Source: RPQJ01 sp963732415 (lineage in GTDB: Bacteria; Pseudomonadota; Gammaproteobacteria; Steroidobacterales; Steroidobacteraceae). From it: a DNA stretch of 64,000 nt. The notes beneath the pieces are model-generated. The model had not been told where the DNA came from and made no database searches. It was given only the letters and a program-made list of their open reading frames with translations. The translations under genes and the position numbers were made by a program. The stretch lies in the NCBI GenBank assembly GCA_963732415.1, contig CAVSZK010000012.1:255917-319916 (forward strand), written 5' to 3'. Of this stretch, positions 52,664 to 61,524 are shown in pieces (position 1 is the first letter of the stretch; each line of letters opens with the position of its first letter).

Positions 52664-53053
52664 TTGTCCGACCCGCTCGAAAGCGCGCTCGAGAAGCTGC
52701 AGCTCGGCCGGCAGTCGCGGCACGTGTTCCTGTGCGTGGGTGGCAAGTGCGCCCAGAAGGACCAGGCGTTGAAGAGCTGGGAGCACCTTAAGCGTCGGCT
52801 CGCCGAGCCCGGGACCAATGCAGCCACCTGCGGCGTGCTGCGCACCAAGGCCGATTGCCTGCGCGTGTGCGTGGCCGGCCCGGTTGCCGTCGTGTATCCC
52901 GATGGCACGTGGTACCGGAATTGCACGCCGGAGAACCTTGACCGCATCATCGATGAGCACCTGGTACAAGGTCGGCCGGTGGCGGACCTGGTGATCGCCG
53001 AGGCGCCGCTGGGAAACGCGGCCTGCGACCAGCCGCCGGTAGAGCGGGCGTAG
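52664..53053 (+). CDS. thioredoxin-fold [2Fe-2S] ferredoxin-like protein
   Basis: A 129-residue protein. RHVFLCVGGKCAQKDQAL gives the first two cysteines, and TKADCLRVCVAGPVAVVYPDG the other pair, the pattern of thioredoxin-like 2Fe-2S ferredoxins. It starts with TTG four bases after glnK; no better start exists, so coupling with glnK is likely. A possible partner is the reductase at 50789-52000. Its role in nitrogen control is not known. Confidence 0.75.
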   Translation: MSDPLESALEKLQLGRQSRHVFLCVGGKCAQKDQALKSWEHLKRRLAEPGTNAATCGVLRTKADCLRVCVAGPVAVVYPDGTWYRNCTPENLDRIIDEHLVQGRPVADLVIAEAPLGNAACDQPPVERA

Positions 53054-53140
53054 CGGATAGTGCGGTTGCCGGGGCAGCCGGCAATCTTCACTATCGACTG
53101 ATCGCAAACCACCGGCCCACAGGGCCACCGACGATTTCCC

Positions 53141-54115
53141 ATGCCCGAAGCCATCCGCATCCGCTCCTTCGGTGGCCCCGAGGTCATGCAATGGGAGCAA
53201 TTCGACCCGGGTGAGCCAGGTCCCGGCGAGGCATTGATCCGCCATACGGCGGTTGGCCTCAATTTCATCGACGTCTACGAGCGCACCGGCCTGTATCCGA
53301 ATGCGTTGCCGACCGGGCTCGGCCGCGAGGCTGCGGGCGTGGTCGAGGCGCTCGGAACTGGCGTGCGCGGCCTGGCGGTCGGAGACCGCGTTGCGTATGC
53401 GTCGTCGCAACCCGGTGCCTACGCGCAGTACCGCGTCGTTGCCGCGGACCGGCTGGTCGCAATTCCGGACGGCGTCAGCGACCGGCTCGCCGCGGCCTCG
53501 ATCCTGAAGGGGCTCACGGCGCAGTTCCTGCTGCGACGCACGCATCGAGTGAAGCGGGGCCAAGTGGTGCTGATCCACGCGGCGACCGGCGGTGTCGGCC
53601 TGATCGCCGTGCAATGGGCACGCCACCTGGGTGCGACCGTGATCGGCGTCGTCGGCAGCGAGGCAAAAGCCGGGACTGCCCACGCCAACGGCTGCCATCA
53701 CGTGCTGGTGCTGGGCCGCGACGACCTGCCGGCGCGCGTACGCGACATCTCGGGCGGCAAGGGTGCAAACGTGGTCTACGACTCCGTCGGCAAGGACACG
53801 TTCTTTTCCTCGCTCGATTCCCTGCGCCCGCTCGGGCTCATGGTGAGCTACGGCAACGCCTCCGGCCCGGTGCCGCCATTCCAGCCGCTCGAACTGTCGA
53901 AGCGCGGATCACTGTTCCTCACGCGGCCGACGCTGTTTCACTACATTGCGCGGCGGGCCGACCTGGCGCGCGCGGCGCGTGAACTGTTCGACGTGATCGG
54001 TCGCGGGGCGGTGCGGATCGAGATCGGCCAGACCTATCCCCTGACGGACGTGGCGCAGGCGCATCGTGAGCTCGAGGCGAGGCGCACCATCGGCTCCACG
54101 GTCCTGATCCCATAG
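53141..54115 (+). CDS. NADPH:quinone oxidoreductase, zeta-crystallin type
   Basis: A 324-residue zinc-free medium-chain reductase. GLNFIDVYERTGLYPN, LGREAAGVVEALGTGV, and the NADPH site HAATGGVGLIAVQWARHLGA (about 150-169). No structural zinc cysteines. It matches E. coli QorA in length and motifs. It reduces quinones one electron at a time or acts on alkenals. The last 10 bases before the Omp85-like gene suggest a shared transcript. Confidence 0.9.
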   Translation: MPEAIRIRSFGGPEVMQWEQFDPGEPGPGEALIRHTAVGLNFIDVYERTGLYPNALPTGLGREAAGVVEALGTGVRGLAVGDRVAYASSQPGAYAQYRVVAADRLVAIPDGVSDRLAAASILKGLTAQFLLRRTHRVKRGQVVLIHAATGGVGLIAVQWARHLGATVIGVVGSEAKAGTAHANGCHHVLVLGRDDLPARVRDISGGKGANVVYDSVGKDTFFSSLDSLRPLGLMVSYGNASGPVPPFQPLELSKRGSLFLTRPTLFHYIARRADLARAARELFDVIGRGAVRIEIGQTYPLTDVAQAHRELEARRTIGSTVLIP

Positions 54116-54128
54116 CCGTGGCGGCGTG

Positions 54129-55787
54129 ATGCATGGAACCAAAACGTGCGGCAGGTTGCGCCGCGCGTCGTGGCTGGCCGCCTGCGTCGCCGCCGCCGTC
54201 GTCACCGTCCCCGCGCGGGCCGCCTCGGAGCAGGCGGCAATGCCATCCTCGGAGGAACTCGAGGCCCAGGGTGCGGTCATCGGGCGGATCATCGTCACCC
54301 CGAACGACATCTTCGACCCGTCGATACCGGCCGAGCACGGCTGGCTGTACCGCGCGGCGAACAAGCTGCACATCAACACGCGCCCGTCGGTGATCCGCGG
54401 GCAGCTGCTGTTCGAAACCGGCGACCCCTATGACGCGCGGCTGGTGCAGGAGACCGAGCGACTGCTGCGCAGGAACGACTACCTGTATGACGCGACCATC
54501 CGGCCCGTTGCCTGGGACGGGCACACCGTGGACCTCGAGGTTCGGACCAGGGACGTGTGGACGCTGAATCCAGGGTTCAATTTCGGCCGCTCGGGCGGCA
54601 GGAACGAGACCAACGTCCACGTGCAGGAACAGAATCTTCTGGGCACCGGACGCAAGGTCGAGGTCGCGTGGGACAGCGGCGTGGACCGCACCGCGTGGAC
54701 GTTCTCGTTCGTCGATCCGAACTTCATCGAAAGCTTTACTCGCCTGGCTGTTTCCTACAGCGATGCGGACGACGGCAGCACCACGTACTTCAGCCTGAAC
54801 CGGCCGTTCTACGCGTTGGACACGCGCTGGGCTGCGGGAACGACCCTGAGCGACAGCAACTACGTCGACGATCGCTACGAACTCGGCAAGAAAGTCGGTG
54901 AGTTCAAGGTGCACGCCCAGTACTACGAGGCAAGCGGCGGCTGGTCGGACGGTCTCGTGGGCGGGTGGGTGAGTCGCTGGACGCTGGGTGCGACCTGGCA
55001 GGAATCGCAGTTCGAGCCGGAGCCGGACAAGCCGCTCGGTGGTCCGCTGCCGCCCGACCGGAAATTTGTCTATCCGTGGATCGGCTTCGAGCGCGTGCAG
55101 AACGCGTTCGTGGAGCGCGTGAACCTGAACCAGATAAATCGCACCGAGGATGTTCTGGTGGGATTTCGCGGCTGGGCACGACTGGGCTACGCGAGCGAGA
55201 CGCTGGGCTCGAGGACCGACGCGCTGCTGCTGTCTGCGTTCGCACAGGAAGGTACGGACCTGAGTCCGCGGCAGTCCTTGTTCGGATCCGCATGGGCGTC
55301 CGGTCGCTACGAGCGCGGTGCCGTTCGGAACGGCATCCTGGGCGCCGAGTCCCGCTACTACCTGTCGACGTCGGCGCGCAGCAAGTTCTATGCGAGCCTC
55401 TCCGGCACGGTCACGGAAAATCTCGACGAAGACGAGCAGCTCACGCTGGGTGGTGACACGGGCCTGCGCGGCTATCCGCTGCGCTACCAGGCCGGCACGT
55501 CGAAGGCACTGCTGACGCTGGAGCAACGCTACTACTCGAAGTGGTATCCGTTCCGGCTGTTCCACGTGGGTGGCGCGGTGTTCTTCGACATGGGCCGCAC
55601 CTGGGGTCGAGACGTGACCGGCGCCACGAGCCTGGGAATGCTGAAAGACGTTGGCCTGGGGCTCAGGCTCGGATCCAGCCGATCCGCGTTCGGCAATGTC
55701 GTGCACATCGACCTGGCGTTTCCGCTGGACGGCGGGAACGACATCGACAGCGTGCAGCTGATCATCGAAACCAGCCAGCGGTTCTAG
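54129..55787 (+). CDS. Omp85-superfamily outer-membrane protein
   Basis: About 552 residues. Signal peptide (cleavage near ARA-A), one POTRA-like domain (about 50-125; INTRPSVIRGQLLFETGDPYD), then a beta-barrel with alternating aromatic strands ending in Phe (IIETSQRF). The RGYP element in GLRGYPLRYQAG is the lid-lock motif of Omp85 barrels. With one POTRA it is not BamA (five) or TamA (three). Cargo unknown. GTG 54126 overlaps the ATG and is an alternative start. Confidence 0.8.
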   Translation: MHGTKTCGRLRRASWLAACVAAAVVTVPARAASEQAAMPSSEELEAQGAVIGRIIVTPNDIFDPSIPAEHGWLYRAANKLHINTRPSVIRGQLLFETGDPYDARLVQETERLLRRNDYLYDATIRPVAWDGHTVDLEVRTRDVWTLNPGFNFGRSGGRNETNVHVQEQNLLGTGRKVEVAWDSGVDRTAWTFSFVDPNFIESFTRLAVSYSDADDGSTTYFSLNRPFYALDTRWAAGTTLSDSNYVDDRYELGKKVGEFKVHAQYYEASGGWSDGLVGGWVSRWTLGATWQESQFEPEPDKPLGGPLPPDRKFVYPWIGFERVQNAFVERVNLNQINRTEDVLVGFRGWARLGYASETLGSRTDALLLSAFAQEGTDLSPRQSLFGSAWASGRYERGAVRNGILGAESRYYLSTSARSKFYASLSGTVTENLDEDEQLTLGGDTGLRGYPLRYQAGTSKALLTLEQRYYSKWYPFRLFHVGGAVFFDMGRTWGRDVTGATSLGMLKDVGLGLRLGSSRSAFGNVVHIDLAFPLDGGNDIDSVQLIIETSQRF

Positions 55788-55814
55788 GCGGGCGCGGCTC
55801 GCGCCGTGCGGGCG

Positions 55815-56345
55815 TCAGCGAAGTTCCGCTGCGATCCAGTCGATCAGGAGTTCGAATTCGCCCGCCTGCCGGTCGCTGATCATCAGGCCCAGGGTCCTGA
55901 CGCGGGCGGGATCGAGCACAGGCGCGCCGGGTACGACCCGTCCCCGGAATGTTGCCGCGAAGGAATCCACCGGGAGCCGCACGTGCTGCCATTCCGCGGC
56001 CTTCGGCGCGAACCGGGACTGGTACTGGATGCCGTCGAAACGGTCGTCCGTGCGAACGGTGAACTTGTAGGCCTTGCCGTCGCCGCATACGCGCAGCACG
56101 AACGCGGTCGCACCAGCCGCGTCCCATGTCAGTGGCGTGGTCCTGACCGAGGCAAAGCCGCCGGAATTCTCCAGAGACACGATGCCGGAGAAACGCGCGA
56201 CCCCTGGCTTCGCCTGCGTGAATTCGCTGCGCGAGACACCGCCCATCACCACGTCGTTCACCGGTGACCAGAGGCGGAGGTCGGCCGCGTCGTCGAAATC
56301 GAGCAGCAGGGATCGCCCCGTCATCGTGGGACCGACGTCAGTCAT
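55815..56345 (-). CDS. CIA30-family protein
   Basis: A 176-residue protein with the NDUFAF1/CIA30 fold: DAADLRLWSPVNDVVMGGVSRSEF, GGFASVRT, DGIQYQSRF and FELLIDWIAAE. In mitochondria the family helps complex I assembly; bacterial roles are unclear. The ATG shares a base with the stop of the alcohol dehydrogenase gene (TAATG), so the two are one operon. Confidence 0.85.
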   Translation of the reverse strand: MTDVGPTMTGRSLLLDFDDAADLRLWSPVNDVVMGGVSRSEFTQAKPGVARFSGIVSLENSGGFASVRTTPLTWDAAGATAFVLRVCGDGKAYKFTVRTDDRFDGIQYQSRFAPKAAEWQHVRLPVDSFAATFRGRVVPGAPVLDPARVRTLGLMISDRQAGEFELLIDWIAAELR

Positions 56346-57472
56346 TATGGAATCTCGACCACCTGGCGGATGGATGCGCCCGCGGCGAGCCGGTCGAATG
56401 CGCCGTTGATATCGTCGAGGCGGATGCGTTCGCTGAGCAGAAGGTTCACCGGCAGTCGCCCGGCGCGATACCACGCGATGTAGCGCGGGATGTCGCGCGA
56501 CGGCACGCAGCTTCCGAGGTAGCTGCCCTTCAGCGTGCGCTCCTCGGCGACCAGGCCGAGGTGCGGGATCGTGAATCGCTGGTCGGGATGCGAAAGACCG
56601 GCGCTGACGGTCGTGCCGCCCCGGCGCGTGATCCGATAGGCGAGTTCGAGTGCCCTGGCTGCGCCGGCCATCTCGAACGCGAAGGCCACGCCGCCATGCG
56701 TAAGGTCGCGGACCTTCCCTGCGGCGTCGGCGTCTGCAGCGTTCACCGTGGCAGTCGCGCCGAACTCGCGCGCGGTCGCGAGCTTCGCGTCGTTCATGTC
56801 GATGGCGACGATATGTTCAGCCTCGAGCATGCGCGCCGCTAGCAGCGCGGCGAGGCCGACACCGCCGAGTCCGACCACGGCGACCGACGCACCACGCGGC
56901 ATCGCGGCGGTGTTGACCACGGCGCCCACGCCGGTGATCACCGCGCAGCCGAAGAGCGCGGCCTCGGCGAAAGGCAGGTCGGTGGGCACGCGCACCAGCG
57001 AATTCGCGGCCAGCACCGCGTGGTCGGCAAAGCCCGAGACACCGAGATGGTGGTGGACGTCGCGATCGGCATCGTGCAGCCGCCGCGATCCCGAGAGCAG
57101 CGTGCCGGCGCTGTTCGCCGCGAAGCCTGGCTCGCAGAGCGCCGGGCGCCCAGCGTCGCAGGGTCCGCAGTGGCCACAGCTCGGCACGAATGCGGCGACC
57201 ACGTGGTCGCCGGGCGCGAGACCGGTCACGCCCGGGCCCACGCTTTCCACGACGCCCGCCGCCTCGTGGCCCAGCACCATGGGCATCGGCCGCGGTCGAT
57301 TCCCGTCGATCACGGACAGGTCAGAATGGCAGAGTCCTGCTGCCCGGATCCGGACCAGCACTTCGCCCGCGCCAGGCGGGTCGAGCTCGACTTCCTCGAT
57401 GGAGAGCGGGCGGGACTCCGCATAGGGTCCCGGTCGGCCGATTTCGCGCAGCACCGCGGCTCGTATTTGCAT
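56345..57472 (-). CDS. zinc-dependent alcohol dehydrogenase (MDR family)
   Basis: A 375-residue enzyme. Catalytic zinc ligands in AGLCHSDLSV and VLGHEAAG; structural zinc cysteines in PSCGHCGPCDAGRPALC; NAD site VAVVGLGGVGLAALLAA. It resembles class III-like and NDMA-type dehydrogenases acting on alcohols or aryl alcohols; substrate not assignable. ATG 57472 is the first with family sequence; the frame upstream is produced by the repeat element at 57499-57690. Confidence 0.88.
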   Translation of the reverse strand: MQIRAAVLREIGRPGPYAESRPLSIEEVELDPPGAGEVLVRIRAAGLCHSDLSVIDGNRPRPMPMVLGHEAAGVVESVGPGVTGLAPGDHVVAAFVPSCGHCGPCDAGRPALCEPGFAANSAGTLLSGSRRLHDADRDVHHHLGVSGFADHAVLAANSLVRVPTDLPFAEAALFGCAVITGVGAVVNTAAMPRGASVAVVGLGGVGLAALLAARMLEAEHIVAIDMNDAKLATAREFGATATVNAADADAAGKVRDLTHGGVAFAFEMAGAARALELAYRITRRGGTTVSAGLSHPDQRFTIPHLGLVAEERTLKGSYLGSCVPSRDIPRYIAWYRAGRLPVNLLLSERIRLDDINGAFDRLAAGASIRQVVEIP

Positions 57473-57498
57473 GTGGGGAGAATAGCTCGCCTGCCATC

Positions 57499-57690
57499 GT
57501 GCGTCGAAGGGCAAGCCGCCGCGAGACACGCCGCAAGTACATCCCTGTAGGCTCGCACGCGGCGTCCCTGCCGCGTGACGGTCTCGCGGCGGCTTGCCCT
57601 TCGACGCACGCTGCATGTACATCCCTGTAGGCTCGCACGCGGCGTCCCTGTCGCGTGACGGTCTCGCGGCGGCCCGCCCTGCAGCGCCCG
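57499..57690. repeat. composite repeat element with 80-base period and a 29-bp inverted repeat
   Basis: Two direct copies, 57537-57593 and 57617-57673, differ at one base of 57. Arms 57499-57527 and 57581-57609 are perfect 29-base inverted repeats around a 53-base loop, which itself contains smaller stems (ACGCCGC with GCGGCGT; CACGCGG with CCGCGTG). It occupies most of the 302-base gap 57473-57774 and opens false reading frames in several directions. No coding gene is seen. It resembles dispersed folded repeats of proteobacterial intergenic DNA. Confidence 0.85.
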
Positions 57691-57774
57691 CTGGGGCCTT
57701 TCGCTTGCGATGCGAGCCGGCTAATGTGGCCTTCGCACTTTGAGCAGTCGTCGTAAACGGCAGGGCAGGGCAAC

Positions 57775-58248
57775 ATGAGCGAACCGAACGAAACACGGCT
57801 GCCCGAACAGCGCGGCGAATTTCCGGTGCTGCGCAGGATCACCACGCGCTGGATGGACAACGACCACTACGGCCACGTGAACAACGTGGTCTATTACTCG
57901 TACTTCGATACCGCAGTGAACGGTTACCTGATCGAGGCGAGCGGGGTGGACATCCGGGACCTGCCGGCGATCGGTATCGTTGCCGAGACGAGCTGCCGGT
58001 TCCTGCGCGAACTGAGTTTCCCGGATACCGTGCACGCGGGCCTCGCACTCGAGAAGCTCGGCAACTCGAGCGTCGTGTACCGCATCGGGCTGTTCGGCAA
58101 CGACGAGACCGCGCCCGCCGCGATCGGTCGCTTCGTGCACGTTTACGTGGATGCGATCACCCGCCGTCCCGTGCCTGTGCCGGCGCCGATCAGGGCGGCG
58201 CTCAGCGCACTCGCGGACGGCTCAGCTGGGACATCGCCACTGCCGTAG
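57775..58248 (+). CDS. acyl-CoA thioesterase, 4HBT hotdog family
   Basis: A 157-residue enzyme. TRWMDNDHYGHVNNVVYYSYFD is the 4-hydroxybenzoyl-CoA thioesterase-type active segment, with the conserved Asp before HYGHVNN. It hydrolyses acyl-CoA thioesters; the acyl group is unknown. It follows the repeat element. The following 160 bases to the DUF819 gene end show nothing. Confidence 0.87.
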   Translation: MSEPNETRLPEQRGEFPVLRRITTRWMDNDHYGHVNNVVYYSYFDTAVNGYLIEASGVDIRDLPAIGIVAETSCRFLRELSFPDTVHAGLALEKLGNSSVVYRIGLFGNDETAPAAIGRFVHVYVDAITRRPVPVPAPIRAALSALADGSAGTSPLP

Positions 58249-58408
58249 CTGTCAGATTGCTGGAATCCGCGTCCGCCTCGCCGAAAGCGGAAGGTCCAGG
58301 ACCGAAATCGACCCGAAGCAGCCTGTTGCACTGCAGAGAAGCGGTCATTCGCAGGTATCAAGCAGCACCCGTGGCGAGCGCTCGAATCTGGTGGAGATTC
58401 GCGGCGAT

Positions 58409-60160
58409 TCAGCGGCGCACTTCAGGCAGCGCGTGGCACTCGACAGGAGGCTGATCGAGCGGCGAGAAGCGAACGGTCTCGCCTTCCGCGCTGAATCGCA
58501 CGAAGGGCGCCCAGTCGTCGCGCAGCTCCCCGCCGAGTGCGACGGCGAGGGCACGTCCCTCGGTGTCCATGACCATTGCCGGCCCGTGATCGTCCAGCGC
58601 GATTCGAACTTCCGCTGAACCCCAGGGTGCATCGCGGCACGCGGCGCTCACACCGCTTTGCGCGAGTTCCAGAGAGGCTTCGCGCAGGGCAGCAAGGACG
58701 ACGATGCGTTCCGAGTAGGCCGCATTCAGGCAGCTCGCCTGCTTCTCGGAGAACGCGCACCGGCTGCGTCTTTTGAACCACGCCTCCTGATCCTCGACCA
58801 GCGAGGTCGGCGCGACGGCGTTGGCGAGCGACGACACGACCAGCGTGCTCCGCATTCGTTGGTCGAGCGCGAGCAACTCCTTATCCGCGCACACGAAGGC
58901 ATCGCTCGCATACGTCGGGTTCGTGCAGTTTGCCGTGCTTTGTTCCGGCGGCGGCGGGATAGCGTGCGCCGCGCTGATCGGCGACGGTACTGCCTGGAGA
59001 ACCCACGCCATCGCGAAACCGGCATAGGTGCCGATGGCGTTGCCGAGCATGCCGACCACGATGCCCGGCAGCAGCAGGTCCATGCGTCCGAGTCCGCGCG
59101 CAATAGGCATGATCGTCACGGCACCGCCGACGTTGGCGGACGAGGCGATGGCCAGCGTCTCCGGGCTGAGCCGCAGCAGGCGTCCAGCACCAAACTGGAT
59201 CACGCCGTGGATCAGCACCGCGAGCGCGACGAACAGCAGCAGCATCCCGCCGATGTGGCCCAGCTCCAGTAGCGCCTTGAAATCACAGGACGCGCCGATG
59301 ACCGCGAGGAAGAGATAGGCGACGTAGATGCCGAGCGTCCTGGCGCCGCCCAGGCGCTGCACCGCCGGCACCTGGGCGGCAACGAGTGCGAGCGTCGTCA
59401 GGACCAGGATCGCCGGCAGCGTAACGCCGTGAATCGACGCCCATGTGGATACTTCTCCCGACAGCCAGAATCCGCCGAATGCGAGCGCCAGCAGCGTCGC
59501 AACACTGACGACCGTAATCGACCGCGAGTCCTGAATCTCATCTGAGGCAATGACGGCCGGCTCCGGCCGGGTTCCGGAGAGTCGATGCACCAGGCGCGCG
59601 ATGATAACCAGCGACGCGAGCCACAGCGTCCCGACGACGCCGTCCACGATGTTGGTGCCCGCCATGAGCGCCGGCTGCTCCACGACACCGTAGTGCACCG
59701 CCACTGCGTTCAGGTTGACGGAACCGCCGATGTAAGTTGCAGCGTACATTCCGCCCACGGCGGCCGACTGGTCGCCCAGCCACTCGTGTGCCCCGGTGAT
59801 CCAGTACGCCGTGGCGACGCCGACCAGCGTGCCGATTGCGCCGATGGCAAATGCGGTGAGCATCGGCAGGCCTGCTCGCTTCAGCGTGTCCAGCCGGATG
59901 TCGAGCAGCAGCAGGAAGATCGAGATCGGAGCGCCGATCTCAACCAGATGGCGGTACAGCGGCGGCGCCTGGGTCGCCGTCGGGATGACGCCGAGATTCG
60001 CGAGGATGGCTGCGAGAATGAGGGTCATTATCGCGCCGCCGATCCAGCGTCCGATCCGCCGCCGGCCCAGCCAGTCGCCAACAGCGGCGATCGCCCCAAG
60101 AGCGAAGAGGAGATAGGCCGAATCGGTCACAACTGGAATACTCTCAGGCTGGCTGGCCAT
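58409..60160 (-). CDS. DUF819 membrane protein fused to a C-terminal LprI/DUF1311-like domain
   Basis: A protein of 583 residues from ATG 60160. Residues about 8-400 are DUF819, some ten membrane segments with GGMYAATYIGGSVNLNAVAVHYG, NIVDGVVGTLW and SSANVGGAVTIMPIARGLG. A short PPPPEQ linker follows. Residues about 410-490 match the LprI/DUF1311 pattern: CTNPTYASDAFVCADKELLALDQRM, EDQEAWFKRRSRC and SCLNAAYSERI. About 90 more residues follow. LprI proteins inhibit lysozyme; DUF819 has no settled function. The fusion would place the LprI part outside the membrane. Confidence 0.78.
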   Translation of the reverse strand: MASQPESIPVVTDSAYLLFALGAIAAVGDWLGRRRIGRWIGGAIMTLILAAILANLGVIPTATQAPPLYRHLVEIGAPISIFLLLLDIRLDTLKRAGLPMLTAFAIGAIGTLVGVATAYWITGAHEWLGDQSAAVGGMYAATYIGGSVNLNAVAVHYGVVEQPALMAGTNIVDGVVGTLWLASLVIIARLVHRLSGTRPEPAVIASDEIQDSRSITVVSVATLLALAFGGFWLSGEVSTWASIHGVTLPAILVLTTLALVAAQVPAVQRLGGARTLGIYVAYLFLAVIGASCDFKALLELGHIGGMLLLFVALAVLIHGVIQFGAGRLLRLSPETLAIASSANVGGAVTIMPIARGLGRMDLLLPGIVVGMLGNAIGTYAGFAMAWVLQAVPSPISAAHAIPPPPEQSTANCTNPTYASDAFVCADKELLALDQRMRSTLVVSSLANAVAPTSLVEDQEAWFKRRSRCAFSEKQASCLNAAYSERIVVLAALREASLELAQSGVSAACRDAPWGSAEVRIALDDHGPAMVMDTEGRALAVALGGELRDDWAPFVRFSAEGETVRFSPLDQPPVECHALPEVRR

Positions 60161-60264
60161 TGGTCGGAGCAGTTGGGCGTGCAGCTGAAGTAGGATAGCC
60201 TGACCGGAGAGCCGCTGGCGGATGGGAGTCGATTTTCGGCCGGTGTTCGCGCGTGTCGCGCGTT

Positions 60265-60273
60265 GGGGGGGGG
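60265..60273 (+). repeat. run of nine G at the start of the AraC gene
   Basis: The tract ends one base before the ATG at 60275. Adding one G would join the frame of an upstream ATG (60222) to the AraC frame and add about 18 residues. It could be a slippage site or a sequencing weak point. Confidence 0.6.
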
Positions 60274-60274
60274 C

Positions 60275-61321
60275 ATGGTTGGTGCTGCAAGCAACTCTGA
60301 GCGCGCAGGCGATGGTTTCGCCCGGCCCGATCAAGGCGGATGCGGCACTGCCGACGCGGCCGTGCACCAATTTCGGTCGCGGGATCTCGACGAGACGCGA
60401 GCCTTCGTCGGCCAGTTTGGGCACCACACCAGGGTGCCATACGGCAGGGAACCGTTCGGGTACGAATTCGTCGGAACCGTTTCGCGAAATCTCGCGGCAG
60501 CGCACATGCAGGTTGCCGTGCGGCAGACGATGCGGGCAGCCGTCCGCGCGCCGACGCTGCTCCTGCCGTTGCGGCCGGGCGACACCTACAACATCGGGCG
60601 CAAGGCATTGCAGCCGGATCCGTCCAAAGCGATCCTCCTCGCAACTGGCCATGAATACTCGTTGCATGGGCCGGCAGGCGCCTGCCTGGGGCTGCGCATC
60701 GATGGCGATCTGCTGTGCCAGGAGATTTCCGGTCGATTGCTGGGTCGTTCGAAGCCTCTGCTTCTGAAGTCGGTCGAGATTCCGATGGACGCGGGGCGCC
60801 TGGCGGTGTTCCGCGCCATTTACGATCGAATGTTCGCGGCGGCGAAAGCCGATCACACCTGGAGCTCCTACGGCAACGTCGACGTTTTCGAGGCGGAAGT
60901 CGCATCGTGGGTCGCTGGGCTGGTGATCGAGCAGGCGGGCGCCCGGGGCGCGTCCGCAGGAAGTCTGCGGCGAATCGAGCAACTGGAGCGATGGCTGGAC
61001 CTGCATCTCGGCGAAAACCTTACGCTCGACCAGTTGTGCGCGGTGTCTGGGGTCGGCTGGCGAGCATTGCAAAAGTTGACAATGGCGCGCTACGGGCAGT
61101 CTCCACTCGAGTGGGTCAATGCGCGGCGCCTGGCCGCCGCCCGGGAGCGTCTGCTGAACAGTCCACCCGGACTCCCCATTTCAATGGTCGCGCTGGATTG
61201 CGGTTTTGCTCACCTCGGCCGGTTCTCCGCAGCCTACCGCCGGGTCTTTGGGGAACTGCCGTCCGCGACGCTGGCCGCAGCCAGGTCGCACCGCGCCGAA
61301 CGGGAAAATCTCCAGACCTGA
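60275..61321 (+). CDS. AraC-family transcriptional regulator
   Basis: A 348-residue regulator. An AraC-binding-like N-terminal domain (about 30-190; TRAFVGQFGHHTRVPYG, LLLPLRPGDTYNIG) precedes the double helix-turn-helix (about 235-345): ENLTLDQLCAVSGVGWRALQKL and ISMVALDCGFAHLGRFSAAYRRVFGELPS. Divergent from the DUF819-LprI gene across 114 bases, so it may control it. The start is uncertain because of the G9 tract: TTG 60263 or, with one extra G, ATG 60222 are alternatives. Confidence 0.85.
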   Translation: MVGAASNSERAGDGFARPDQGGCGTADAAVHQFRSRDLDETRAFVGQFGHHTRVPYGREPFGYEFVGTVSRNLAAAHMQVAVRQTMRAAVRAPTLLLPLRPGDTYNIGRKALQPDPSKAILLATGHEYSLHGPAGACLGLRIDGDLLCQEISGRLLGRSKPLLLKSVEIPMDAGRLAVFRAIYDRMFAAAKADHTWSSYGNVDVFEAEVASWVAGLVIEQAGARGASAGSLRRIEQLERWLDLHLGENLTLDQLCAVSGVGWRALQKLTMARYGQSPLEWVNARRLAAARERLLNSPPGLPISMVALDCGFAHLGRFSAAYRRVFGELPSATLAAARSHRAERENLQT

Positions 61322-61524
61322 CCTGCTCCGCGGGTATTCAAGGACGCATTCTGGATACCGCGATTCCTCGTCCTCGGGTCAAATCGACCAACTATTTATT
61401 GGCCTTGCACCGATAGCCGGACGCTCGTGGCGCCTCCGAGCCATGACCCCACCCCTACCGGCGTCGTGTCGGCACGATGCGTCGCGGTTTATTTACGTAA
61501 AGCCTCATCCGACCTGGAGACGAC

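Noticed and set aside
57499..57690. CRISPR-like direct repeats
   Set aside because: Only two copies at an 80-base period with long repeats and internal inverted arms; no array and no cas genes.
57490..57860. Short open frames running through the repeat element
   Set aside because: They repeat the same low-quality peptide in several frames because the DNA is repetitive; no ribosome site or family match.
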